This document shows positions 1-5,315 of a stretch of DNA of 9,455 bases, piece after piece (position 1 is the stretch's first letter; each line of letters starts with the position of its first letter). Source of the stretch: Anaerolineae bacterium (GTDB lineage Bacteria; Chloroflexota; Anaerolineae; B4-G1; SLSP01); NCBI GenBank assembly GCA_021107605.1, contig JAIOSN010000075.1, forward strand, positions 1-9,455, in the 5' to 3' direction. The notes beneath the pieces were generated by a model. That model did no database searches. It was not told where the DNA came from and worked only from the letters and a program-made list of their open reading frames with translations. Position numbers and translations under genes: made by a program.

Positions 1-186
1 CAATGGTAGCCGCGACTTCCCACGGCCCAGAGCCGTCTGGCAAGGGCAGTCGCCAGGCTTCCGTCGCCAGGCTCATTAAACTAATTTTTTTCTTAGCTTC
101 CTTAGCGTCCTTTGCGGTAAGATATCTTTTTAGGGCTGCTCTACATCGGCCTCGATTACTGTTCCTAATACGTCTGAGAGCGCACT

Positions 187-204
187 AGTCCACGTAGGTG
201 GACT
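187..204. repeat. Hairpin module copy 1 (AGTCCAC-GTAG-GTGGACT)
   Basis: A perfect 7-bp inverted repeat around a 4-nt GTAG loop, at the right end of the first ~200-bp repeat copy. The same module recurs at 379-396, 3527-3544 and, decayed, 3639-3656, always in the same orientation and preceded by CACT. Confidence 0.85.
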
Positions 205-378
205 TTGCAATGGTAGCCGCGACTTCCCACGGCCCAGAGCCGTCTGGCAAGGGCAGTCGCCAGACTCATTAAACTAATTTTCTTCTTAGCGTCCTTTGCG
301 TCTTTGCGGTAAGATATCTTTTTAGGACTGCTCTACATCGGCCTCGGTTACTGTTCCTAATACGTCTGAGAGCGCACT

Positions 379-396
379 AGTCCACGCAGGTGGACT
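379..396. repeat. Hairpin module copy 2 (GCAG loop)
   Basis: Same perfect 7-bp stem as at 187-204, with loop GCAG instead of GTAG, at the end of the second ~200-bp repeat copy. The stem is unchanged while the loop varies. Confidence 0.85.
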
Positions 397-418
397 TTGC
401 AATGGTAGCCGCGACTTT

Positions 419-475
419 AGTCGCCAGGCTCTCAGTCGCCAAGCTTCAGTCGCTAGGCTTCCGTCGCCAGGCTCA
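419..475. repeat. Cluster of four 14-bp tandem units (AGTCGCCAGGCTTC type)
   Basis: Units start at about 419 (15 bp), 434, 448 and 462. Consensus is AGTCGCCAGGCTTC with single-base variants (AAGCTT, GCTAGG, CCGTCG). The same unit occurs as two tandem copies at 48-75 and as single copies at 255-268 and 3555-3567. The last unit runs into the stop codon of the ABC ATPase (473-475), so the final TGA lies within a repeat unit read on the minus strand. Confidence 0.85.
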
Positions 476-1993
476 GCTCAAGCGGCTGCCGGACATCATT
501 AAGCCCAATGTCTCGATCTCAGCCTCTTCGGAGGGGAGCACCCCCATCACCTCGCCATCGAAGAGCACGGCGACCTTATCGGAGATGGTCAGCAGTTCCT
601 CCAAATCCTCAGAGATAAGCAACACCGCGCTGCCTTGAGCACGTTGCTTGAGCAACCGTTTGCGGACCGCTTCCGTGGCGCCCACGTCCAAGCCGCGCGA
701 GGGATAGACGGCTACCAACGCGCCCGCGCAAGCGTCGATCTCGCGGGCCAAAATGGCTTTCTGGATATTTCCGCCGGAGAGGAACTTGATATAGGTCATG
801 GGCGTCGGCGTCGCGATCTGGAAGGACGTGATCATCTTTTTAGCGAACTCTAAAATTCGCTGCGGATAGAGGATCCCTCTCCTGGACATGGGCGCGTTGC
901 GATAGCCCTTCATCGCCAGGTTATCGGAGACCGCCATGCCGCCCACAATTCCCATCCCTACCCGGTCAGCTGGAATATGGCTAACGCCAGCCTGGATTAC
1001 TTCCAGCGGGGAGCAGTTAGTCATCAGTTTGCCACTGATTAGCACCTCACCTTGCGCTACCGTCCGCAGACCGGTGACGATTTCCGAAAGTTGGCGTTGC
1101 CCATTACCGGCCACGCCTGCAATCCCCAAAATCTCCCCGCCCCGAATCTGGAGTGAGATGCCACGCAACGCGGGCAATCCTTTATCATCCAGCGCATGGA
1201 CATCACGCACCTCCAGCAGTACATCGCCGGGAGTGGACGGCTCCTTATCCAGCCGGAAGAGTACCTCGCGTCCCACCATCAACCGGGCCAATTCCTGCGC
1301 ATTGGTCTCGGCGGTTCTTTTGACGGCGATGCTTTTGCCATGTTGCAACACCTGTACCCAATCGGAGAAAGAGAGCACCTCATCCATCTTATGGGTGATG
1401 AAGATGGCCGATTTACCTTCGGCCGTCATCACTTGGAGCACGTGTGCTAGCTCCTCAGCTTCCTGGGGGGTGAGCACGGCGGTCGGCTTGTCCAAAATCA
1501 GAATCTCAGCGCCGCGATAGATCAGCTTGAGAATCTCCACGCGCTGTTGTTCGCCCACGCTCAATTGCCAGATACTGGCGTGCGGATCGACTTGCAGATT
1601 ATACCGCTCGGAAATCTCTTCAATGCGCGCGACCACCTTGTCCATCTGGGGGACAAAAGGTAAGTCTTGCAATCCTAAGATAATGTTTTCGGCCACGGTC
1701 ATGGTGGACACCAACATGAAATTCTGATGTACCATGCCGATTCCTAGAGCGTCTGAGTCGCGCGGCGAGTGAATTTCCACCGGCTTCCCGCGCAGATAGA
1801 CCTCCCCTTCATCTTGACGGTAGAGGCCAATCAAGACGTTCATCAACGTGCTCTTGCCGGCTCCGTTTTCACCCAATAAGGCTAAAACCTCTCCGGGATA
1901 GAGCGTCAAATCGACGCTATCGTTAGCCACTACGCCGGGAAAACGTTTAGTGATGCCGCGCAATTCTAAAATGGGTCTTTTCTCTTCGGGCAT
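473..1993 (-). CDS. Nucleoside/simple-sugar ABC transporter, double ATP-binding subunit
   Basis: 506-residue cytoplasmic ATPase expected to energise uptake of purine nucleosides or related ligands with the binding protein encoded just upstream. NBD1 has Walker A GENGAGKST (41-49), Q90, signature LSVGE (144-148) and switch His201. NBD2 has Walker A GVAGNGQR (293-300), signature LSGGN (405-409), and Ser461 where a switch His would be; as I recall, NBD2 degeneracy is normal in the Bmp-linked NupO/YufO group. Residue 169 is Lys in LILDKP, where Glu (DEPT) is expected, so the canonical catalytic base is missing; the equivalent NBD2 position is Tyr430. Length is normal and the frame intact. The ATG start is supported by GAGGAG at 1999-2004, 5 nt upstream. 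No permease gene follows in the window. Confidence 0.93.
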   Translation of the reverse strand: MPEEKRPILELRGITKRFPGVVANDSVDLTLYPGEVLALLGENGAGKSTLMNVLIGLYRQDEGEVYLRGKPVEIHSPRDSDALGIGMVHQNFMLVSTMTVAENIILGLQDLPFVPQMDKVVARIEEISERYNLQVDPHASIWQLSVGEQQRVEILKLIYRGAEILILDKPTAVLTPQEAEELAHVLQVMTAEGKSAIFITHKMDEVLSFSDWVQVLQHGKSIAVKRTAETNAQELARLMVGREVLFRLDKEPSTPGDVLLEVRDVHALDDKGLPALRGISLQIRGGEILGIAGVAGNGQRQLSEIVTGLRTVAQGEVLISGKLMTNCSPLEVIQAGVSHIPADRVGMGIVGGMAVSDNLAMKGYRNAPMSRRGILYPQRILEFAKKMITSFQIATPTPMTYIKFLSGGNIQKAILAREIDACAGALVAVYPSRGLDVGATEAVRKRLLKQRAQGSAVLLISEDLEELLTISDKVAVLFDGEVMGVLPSEEAEIETLGLMMSGSRLS

Positions 1994-1998
1994 AAAAA

Positions 1999-2004
1999 CT
2001 CCTC
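1999..2004 (-). promoter_or_regulatory. Ribosome binding site of the ABC ATPase
   Basis: GAGGAG on the minus strand, 5 nt before the ATG at 1993. It fixes the start and argues against a longer reading frame from the intergenic DNA upstream. Confidence 0.75.
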
Positions 2005-2095
2005 ATCGTTACTACTCAACCATCCCCAGGTAGCGGGTGAGAATAGCTCCTTTAAGACGCAGCTGCACGCTGCTAACCGCCGATTTCTTGCTTTT

Positions 2096-2125
2096 ATCTG
2101 CGAAAATCTGCGCGAATCTGCGTCC
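2096..2125. repeat. Three 10-bp tandem units ATCTGCGNNN
   Basis: Units at 2096-2105, 2106-2115 and 2116-2125 share ATCTGCG followed by three variable bases. The tract lies in the 271-bp gap between the binding-protein and ATPase genes. It resembles in style the CTTAGCGTCC/CTTTGCG tracts at about 94-118 and 283-310 and the reverse-oriented tract at 6571-6588. Confidence 0.8.
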
Positions 2126-2197
2126 GCTCTTGAATTTTGCCGGGTGGCTGAATAGTAACGCCTCAACTTAAAAGCGTAGTCCCAGTTGGCAGTTGAT

Positions 2198-2213
2198 AAC
2201 CAGCCAGCTGGTT
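2198..2213. repeat. 16-bp near-perfect palindrome in the transporter intercistronic gap
   Basis: AACCAGC-CA-GCTGGTT, a 7-bp inverted repeat around 2 bp. Read on the minus strand it lies just after the hairpin that follows the binding-protein gene. It could be a second RNA hairpin of the intercistronic region or an operator-like site, and the sequence alone cannot decide. Confidence 0.6.
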
Positions 2214-2225
2214 CCCTTAGCAAGA

Positions 2226-2253
2226 GGGAGTGAGGCTTATGGGCCTCACCCCC
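2226..2253 (-). terminator. Intercistronic hairpin after the binding-protein gene (attenuator or mRNA stabiliser)
   Basis: GTGAGGC (2230-2236) pairs with GCCTCAC (2243-2249) across a 6-nt loop. Beyond one A/C mismatch the stem continues as GGG/CCC, giving about 11 positions. It begins about 11 bases after the binding-protein stop on the minus strand. No T-tract follows (the next bases read TCTTGC), so it is probably not a strong intrinsic terminator. Partial termination or protection of the 3' end would give more binding protein than ATPase, a common need in such operons. Confidence 0.55.
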
Positions 2254-2264
2254 CGCTCCACAAA

Positions 2265-3362
2265 TTAATCTTCAGAGATTGAACCTACTACCCCTTTGAC
2301 GAAGAAACTCATACCCAACATATCACCATCCGTCATGCACTCACCCGCAGCGACGACAGTATTGCCGTCTTGATCGACTACCGGCCCACAGAAGACATCC
2401 CATTCGCCATCCATGATCTTCTGCTGCTCACTCTCCACCAGATCACGGACATCCTGCGGAACCTTGGGGCTAAAGTCAGCCAGCTGCACTACATTCTCTT
2501 GCAAGCCACCCCAGTATTGGTGAGTCTCCCAACTGCCATCCAACGCCGCTTTAACCGTATCGACGTAGTAAGCGCCCCAGTTCCAGACCGGAGCGGTCAG
2601 CACGGTATCGCCCACGAAGGAGCGCATATCAGAGTCATAGCCAACGCTCAGCGCACCGCGTTCTTGAGCCGCTTTCTGCGGCTCAGTGGTATCCTGGTGT
2701 TGCGTGATGATGTCGGCGCCTTCGTCCAACAACGCCACGGCTGCCTCGCGCTCAATGACCGGATCATACCAGGTGTTGGTCCAGACTACCCGCACTTCGG
2801 CATCCGGGTTGACGGAGAGCACACCCAGGGTGAAAGCGTTGATACCGCGCACTACCTCGGGGATGGGGAAGGCGGCCACGTAACCGATGGTGTTACTCTC
2901 GGTCATCTCACCGGCCACGATCCCGGAGAGGTAACGGGGTTGATACATGCGCCCAAAGTAGGTTGACATGTTATCAGTGGTCTTGTACCCAGAGCAGTGT
3001 TCGAATTTGACATCGGGGAATTCCTCTGAAACTTCCAGCGTCGGGTCCATATAGCCAAAAGAGGTAGCGAAGATCATATCATAACCCTGCTGGGCGTAGT
3101 CACGGAGTACACGAGCCGCATCGGGGCCTTCGGGGACGTTTTCGATGTACTTGGTCTCTACCGCGTCGCCGAGCTCCTCGACCAGCATCTTACGACCGCG
3201 ATCATGCTCATAGGTCCACCCCAAGTCACCCGGAGGGCCAATGTAAACGAAGGCCACTTTGTACACCCCTTCCTCTTCCGGAGCAGCGACCGGGCCACAA
3301 CTTGTCAAGAGAATTACCAACACCAACGCCAATGAAAAAACGTGCCAAATCCTCTGCTTCAT
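2265..3362 (-). CDS. Bmp-family ABC transporter substrate-binding lipoprotein
   Basis: 365-residue membrane-anchored binding protein of the Bmp/Med/PnrA family, which delivers nucleosides or related purine compounds to an ABC importer. The N-terminus is a lipoprotein signal: basic start, hydrophobic stretch, lipobox LTSC with Cys22 as lipidation site. Family features follow: GPPGDLGWTYEHDRGR near 43-58, the QQGYDMIFATSFG strand region, GYVAAFPIPEVVRGINAF, the NTWYDP motif, and GYDSDM followed by WNWGAYY. This resembles the 'GDxGWTYAHDxGR' subgroup; the exact ligand cannot be read from sequence. It is the first gene of the operon, with the ATPase 271 bp downstream. ATG start with GGGAGG at 3371-3376, 8 nt upstream. 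Confidence 0.95.
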   Translation of the reverse strand: MKQRIWHVFSLALVLVILLTSCGPVAAPEEEGVYKVAFVYIGPPGDLGWTYEHDRGRKMLVEELGDAVETKYIENVPEGPDAARVLRDYAQQGYDMIFATSFGYMDPTLEVSEEFPDVKFEHCSGYKTTDNMSTYFGRMYQPRYLSGIVAGEMTESNTIGYVAAFPIPEVVRGINAFTLGVLSVNPDAEVRVVWTNTWYDPVIEREAAVALLDEGADIITQHQDTTEPQKAAQERGALSVGYDSDMRSFVGDTVLTAPVWNWGAYYVDTVKAALDGSWETHQYWGGLQENVVQLADFSPKVPQDVRDLVESEQQKIMDGEWDVFCGPVVDQDGNTVVAAGECMTDGDMLGMSFFVKGVVGSISED

Positions 3363-3432
3363 TGTTCATTCCTCCCTCTAATTTAGTAAGTTGTACACAG
3401 AATAACGCACGTAACATCACTATCGCCGTTTT

Positions 3433-3458
3433 ATTATAGAAATCGCCTCCTCTATCAA
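3433..3458 (-). promoter_or_regulatory. Candidate promoter of the transporter operon
   Basis: On the minus strand TATAAT lies at 3438-3433, about 70 nt before the binding-protein ATG. The best upstream hexamer is TTGATA at 3458-3453, but the spacer is only 14 bp, shorter than the usual 16-18. The -10 is convincing and the -35 is not. No purine-riboswitch pattern is visible in the leader between this site and the start codon. Confidence 0.4.
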
Positions 3459-3510
3459 GCGTAAAACAAGTAGTAAAGATTTTCCCTACGTAGCCGGCTA
3501 GTATAAAATA

Positions 3511-3583
3511 TGTCTGATAAAACACTAGTCCACGCAGGTGGACTTCGCAAGAGCAGTCGCCAGACTCGTTCACTTGTCTGATA
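3511..3583. repeat. 55-bp repeat element flanked by 9-bp direct repeats
   Basis: TGTCTGATA occurs at 3511-3519 and again at 3575-3583. Between them (3520-3574) sits a shortened relative of the left-hand repeat: the hairpin module AGTCCAC-GCAG-GTGGACT (3527-3544), then CAGTCGCCAGACTCRTT. Compared with the copies at 187-268 it lacks a ~40-bp internal module (TGGTAGCC...GGCAAG). The exact flanking 9-mers look like a target-site duplication made by insertion of a short non-autonomous element, although 9-mers can recur by chance. Confidence 0.55.
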
Positions 3584-3638
3584 TCTAACCTTTATTTGCT
3601 AATTATAGAGGGTGGGAAGGATTATCAAACAGAGCACT

Positions 3639-3656
3639 AGCCCACGTAGGGGGACT
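3639..3656. repeat. Decayed hairpin module, shortest version of the element
   Basis: AGCCCAC-GTAG-GGGGACT, with two positions no longer pairing. It is preceded by GAGCACT as in the other copies. It is followed directly by TCGCCAGGCTAGC, so the hairpin module is fused straight to the end of the 14-bp unit. This makes four copies of the module in the window, all in one orientation. Confidence 0.65.
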
Positions 3657-3663
3657 TCGCCAG

Positions 3664-3730
3664 GCTAGCTTGTAGTAGACAATTTGTCGCCGTGGTTCAC
3701 GGCACTGAAGTGCCTACTACCAACGCTAGC
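3664..3730. repeat. Structured palindromic element at the 3' end of RNase Z
   Basis: Nested inverted repeats: outer GCTAGC (3664-3669 with 3725-3730), then GTAGTAG (3672-3678) with CTACTAC (3714-3720). Inside are GCCGTG-GTT-CACGGC (3689-3703) and GGCACT-GA-AGTGCC (3701-3714), which share GGC and so are alternatives, plus the small palindrome GACAATTTGTC (3678-3688). On the minus strand it begins inside the RNase Z stop codon (3726-3728). It may act as the 3'-end structure of that operon's mRNA. No T-tract follows, so classical intrinsic termination is not supported. Confidence 0.7.
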
Positions 3731-4718
3731 TCAGCAAATTGGGGAAAAGTGTCTTGAAATCCGCCTCTGCCCCTGAAAATTCTTTGTTGAGAACTTCGAT
3801 GCGGTCACGGGTGACACGGTAGTGGTCAAAGTCACGGCTTACCATAGTCGCGGGGAAGATCGCGCGGGCTTCCTGTAACATCTCGCGGACCGGGTAACGT
3901 TGCGAGAGATGATTTAGCACCAACATACGCGCGCCCGCCTCGCGGGCCAGTTGGGCAGCTTGCGCGGCAGTGATATGCCCAAAGCGGCGGGCCATCTCCG
4001 CATCGCGTTCCAAATATGTCGCCTCGCAGACCAATAGATCCACCCCGCGTACCTCTTCTACCAGATTATCAATGCGCGCTGTATCGCCTGTCAGCGCCCG
4101 TGAAATACCGGGTCTTTGGGGGCCCAAGACCTCATCCGGCTCAATGACGCGCCCATCCGCCAACGTGATACTCTTGCCGTTGACCAACTGGCCACGCTCC
4201 GGGCCGGCGGGAACGCCCAGGGCTGTGGCCTTATCCGCTAAGAAAGGCCGGCGCGGATGCTCGCGGAAGAGATACCCGTAGCTCCCCGGCCCGCGATGCG
4301 TGACCGGGAAAGCATAAACTGCGAAGGTCTCGCTGCCCATCAGAAAGCCGGGCTGAATAGCCGTCAGTTCCACAGGGACAGGCGGGTGGGCGCCACGCAA
4401 TACCACGCGAAAGAGCAATTCGCTGACACGTTCCAAAGCCCAGCTCCCCCCGTAAATCTCAATGTGTTCCACCGCTTCCCACCGCGCAAAAGTGGAGATC
4501 AGACCGCCCAATCCCAGGATGTGATCCAAATGGCCATGCGTGAGCAAAATACGCTCCAGTCTCCGAAAACCCAGCCCGCTGCTCAGAATCTGCCGCTGCG
4601 TACCTTCTCCGCAATCCACCAGAAACCGCTCATCCTGATAGATCACTATCTGCGCGGGTAACCCGCGCTCTATCGTCGGGGCCGAAGCCGCGGTACCCAA
4701 CAGCACAATCTCTATCAT
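3726..4718 (-). CDS. rnz: Ribonuclease Z (tRNA 3' endonuclease)
   Basis: 330-residue zinc-dependent metallo-beta-lactamase-fold nuclease that cuts tRNA precursors after the discriminator base to make the mature 3' end. Visible features: N-terminal LGTAAS and the DCGEGTQRQ segment (35-43), metal-binding motif THGHLDH giving His61, His63, Asp65 and His66, further ligands His141, Asp212 (in TGDTA) and His270 (in LNHLSQRY), and His248 in FGHITAAQAA as the likely catalytic-site histidine. The region ~155-205, ending GPQRPG, fits the tRNA-binding arm area. Length is typical. The ATG start is preceded by GGGAG at 4726-4730, 7 nt away. It lies 17 bp after a membrane-protein gene on the same strand and is probably cotranscribed. 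The stop TAG falls inside a palindromic repeat. Confidence 0.95.
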   Translation of the reverse strand: MIEIVLLGTAASAPTIERGLPAQIVIYQDERFLVDCGEGTQRQILSSGLGFRRLERILLTHGHLDHILGLGGLISTFARWEAVEHIEIYGGSWALERVSELLFRVVLRGAHPPVPVELTAIQPGFLMGSETFAVYAFPVTHRGPGSYGYLFREHPRRPFLADKATALGVPAGPERGQLVNGKSITLADGRVIEPDEVLGPQRPGISRALTGDTARIDNLVEEVRGVDLLVCEATYLERDAEMARRFGHITAAQAAQLAREAGARMLVLNHLSQRYPVREMLQEARAIFPATMVSRDFDHYRVTRDRIEVLNKEFSGAEADFKTLFPNLLS

Positions 4719-4735
4719 ATCCTCACTCCCGGTGA

Positions 4736-5224
4736 TTAAGCAACATCGGTATGCGCATCATCGCTCCCAGCTTGCCACCAACGCCACCATTTGCGCACGC
4801 TGTAGAGCAAAAGAAAGGTTGCTCCCAGAGCCAACGCTCCCATAAACACTATAAAAAGCAGATCCGCCGGCAAATTGCCCTCCTCGTGCCCGAGTCCCAA
4901 AACTAATATTTCAAAATAGAGAGCTGCGCTGCTCACTAGAATGGCGGGGATGCCAGGCTGGCGTAATACGGTTGGTAACGTATCTCCAACCCACCAGAGG
5001 AGTAGTGGTAGACCTAGCGTCAGCGGAACCGTCACCAGGAGAACCCACGGGGCCGCCATTCCCTGCATGAATAAGGGAATGCCGAGGAAGAAGAGTGCCC
5101 AAACAAGGATGGAAACCCGCGTGGCGCGATCCGTCTCTTGCCACTGACGCAACATCAGAGTCAGCGCAAGAGCGCCGACCACGTGAAAGGGAAGGAAGAA
5201 AAAGAGTAGCAACCAGTTATCCAT
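4736..5224 (-). CDS. Five-helix integral membrane protein of unknown function
   Basis: 162 residues; I do not recognise the family. Five hydrophobic segments are visible at about 4-25, 37-55, 59-79, 91-111 and 119-141. A positively charged aromatic tail follows (RKWWRWW, 144-150), then a short acidic end. A loop with HEEGN lies between segments 4 and 5. No enzyme motif or signal peptide is apparent. It is the first gene of a two-gene unit with RNase Z (17-bp gap) and transcribed divergently from the MFS gene. The ATG has no Shine-Dalgarno sequence, but a very good promoter ends only 6 nt upstream, so the mRNA is probably leaderless. The close-set gene pair supports reality of the gene; the function is open. 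Confidence 0.82.
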   Translation of the reverse strand: MDNWLLLFFFLPFHVVGALALTLMLRQWQETDRATRVSILVWALFFLGIPLFMQGMAAPWVLLVTVPLTLGLPLLLWWVGDTLPTVLRQPGIPAILVSSAALYFEILVLGLGHEEGNLPADLLFIVFMGALALGATFLLLYSVRKWWRWWQAGSDDAHTDVA

Positions 5225-5230
5225 AACGCT

Positions 5231-5259
5231 ATTATACTCAGGGTGGAGAGGGTTGACAA
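5231..5259 (-). promoter_or_regulatory. Promoter of the membrane protein-rnz operon, predicted leaderless
   Basis: On the minus strand TTGTCA (5259-5254), a 17-bp spacer, then TATAAT (5236-5231), close to ideal for a housekeeping sigma factor. Only 6 bp separate the -10 from the ATG at 5224, so transcription should start at or within a base or two of the start codon. No Shine-Dalgarno sequence exists upstream, in agreement with leaderless translation. Confidence 0.7.
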
Positions 5260-5280
5260 ATCTAGTCGCCCTTTTATAGT
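5253..5280 (+). promoter_or_regulatory. Promoter of the MFS gene, sharing its -35 with the divergent promoter
   Basis: TTGACA (5253-5258), a 16-bp spacer and TATAGT (5275-5280). The -35 overlaps the opposite-strand -35 (5254-5259) at five of six positions, because TTGACAA reads as a near-consensus -35 both ways. Two polymerases cannot occupy both sites together, so the two transcripts should compete. Confidence 0.7.
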
Positions 5281-5290
5281 TAGCCTAACT
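5278..5290. promoter_or_regulatory. Possible operator: inverted repeat over the -10 and start region of the MFS promoter
   Basis: AGTTAG-C-CTAACT is a perfect 6-bp inverted repeat around one base. It overlaps the end of the -10 hexamer and the expected transcription start. Its half-site TTAG/CTAA recurs imperfectly in the following AATTACTAAC. The position suits a repressor, but no regulator gene is adjacent, so this is only a candidate. Confidence 0.35.
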
Positions 5291-5300
5291 AATTACTAAC

Positions 5301-5306
5301 GAGGAG
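5301..5306 (+). promoter_or_regulatory. Ribosome binding site deciding the GTG start of the MFS gene
   Basis: GAGGAG, 9 nt before GTG at 5316. It supports this GTG as the start codon and contrasts with the divergent gene, which has no such site. Confidence 0.75.
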
Positions 5307-5315
5307 TGCTATCTG

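Larger units (their letters stand above)
1..417. repeat. Tandem ~200-bp direct repeat, two copies plus the start of a third
   Basis: Copy 1 is 1-207, copy 2 is 208-399, and a third copy starts at 400 but matches for only about 18 bp. Each copy begins CAATGGTAGCCGCGACTT and ends with a hairpin module and GGACTTTG. The copies differ by an extra 14-bp unit in copy 1 (near 48-75), a rearranged CTTAGCGTCC/CTTTGCG tract, and a few substitutions such as hairpin loop GTAG versus GCAG. The near identity points to recent tandem duplication. Because the window starts exactly at a copy boundary, the array may continue to the left. Each copy also carries a small hairpin (22-36 in copy 1, ACGGC/GCCGT) and a perfect AAGATATCTT palindrome (119-128 and 311-320). 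No convincing gene is present here. Confidence 0.93.

Noticed and set aside
1..475. Possible CRISPR array
   Set aside because: The units are ~200 bp and nearly identical throughout; there is no pattern of short repeats with unique 30-40 bp spacers, and no cas gene is present.
3..638. Small plus-strand open frames in the left repeat region and over the end of the ATPase
   Set aside because: They translate repeat sequence or the antisense of the ATPase, with no ribosome sites and no recognisable protein.
473..1993. ATPase as a pseudogene
   Set aside because: The Walker B change is serious, but the reading frame is full length with all other motifs and a good ribosome site, so I call it a CDS with an odd residue.
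1966..2223. Possible 85-residue minus-strand gene upstream of the ABC ATPase
   Set aside because: It overlaps the ATPase start, runs through the ATCTGCG repeats and a palindrome, has no ribosome site, and the composition is not protein-like.
3363..3432. Purine riboswitch in the transporter leader
   Set aside because: The leader is short and lacks the paired-loop pattern expected; only a promoter and ribosome site are visible.
3226..3573. 115-residue minus-strand frame overlapping the start of the binding-protein gene
   Set aside because: Its 5' part is repeat-element and promoter DNA and the rest is another frame of a well-supported lipoprotein gene.
3664..3730. tRNA gene or tRNA-like structure next to RNase Z
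   Set aside because: The inverted repeats do not give a cloverleaf; there is no T-loop GTTCGA-type sequence or anticodon arm of the right size.
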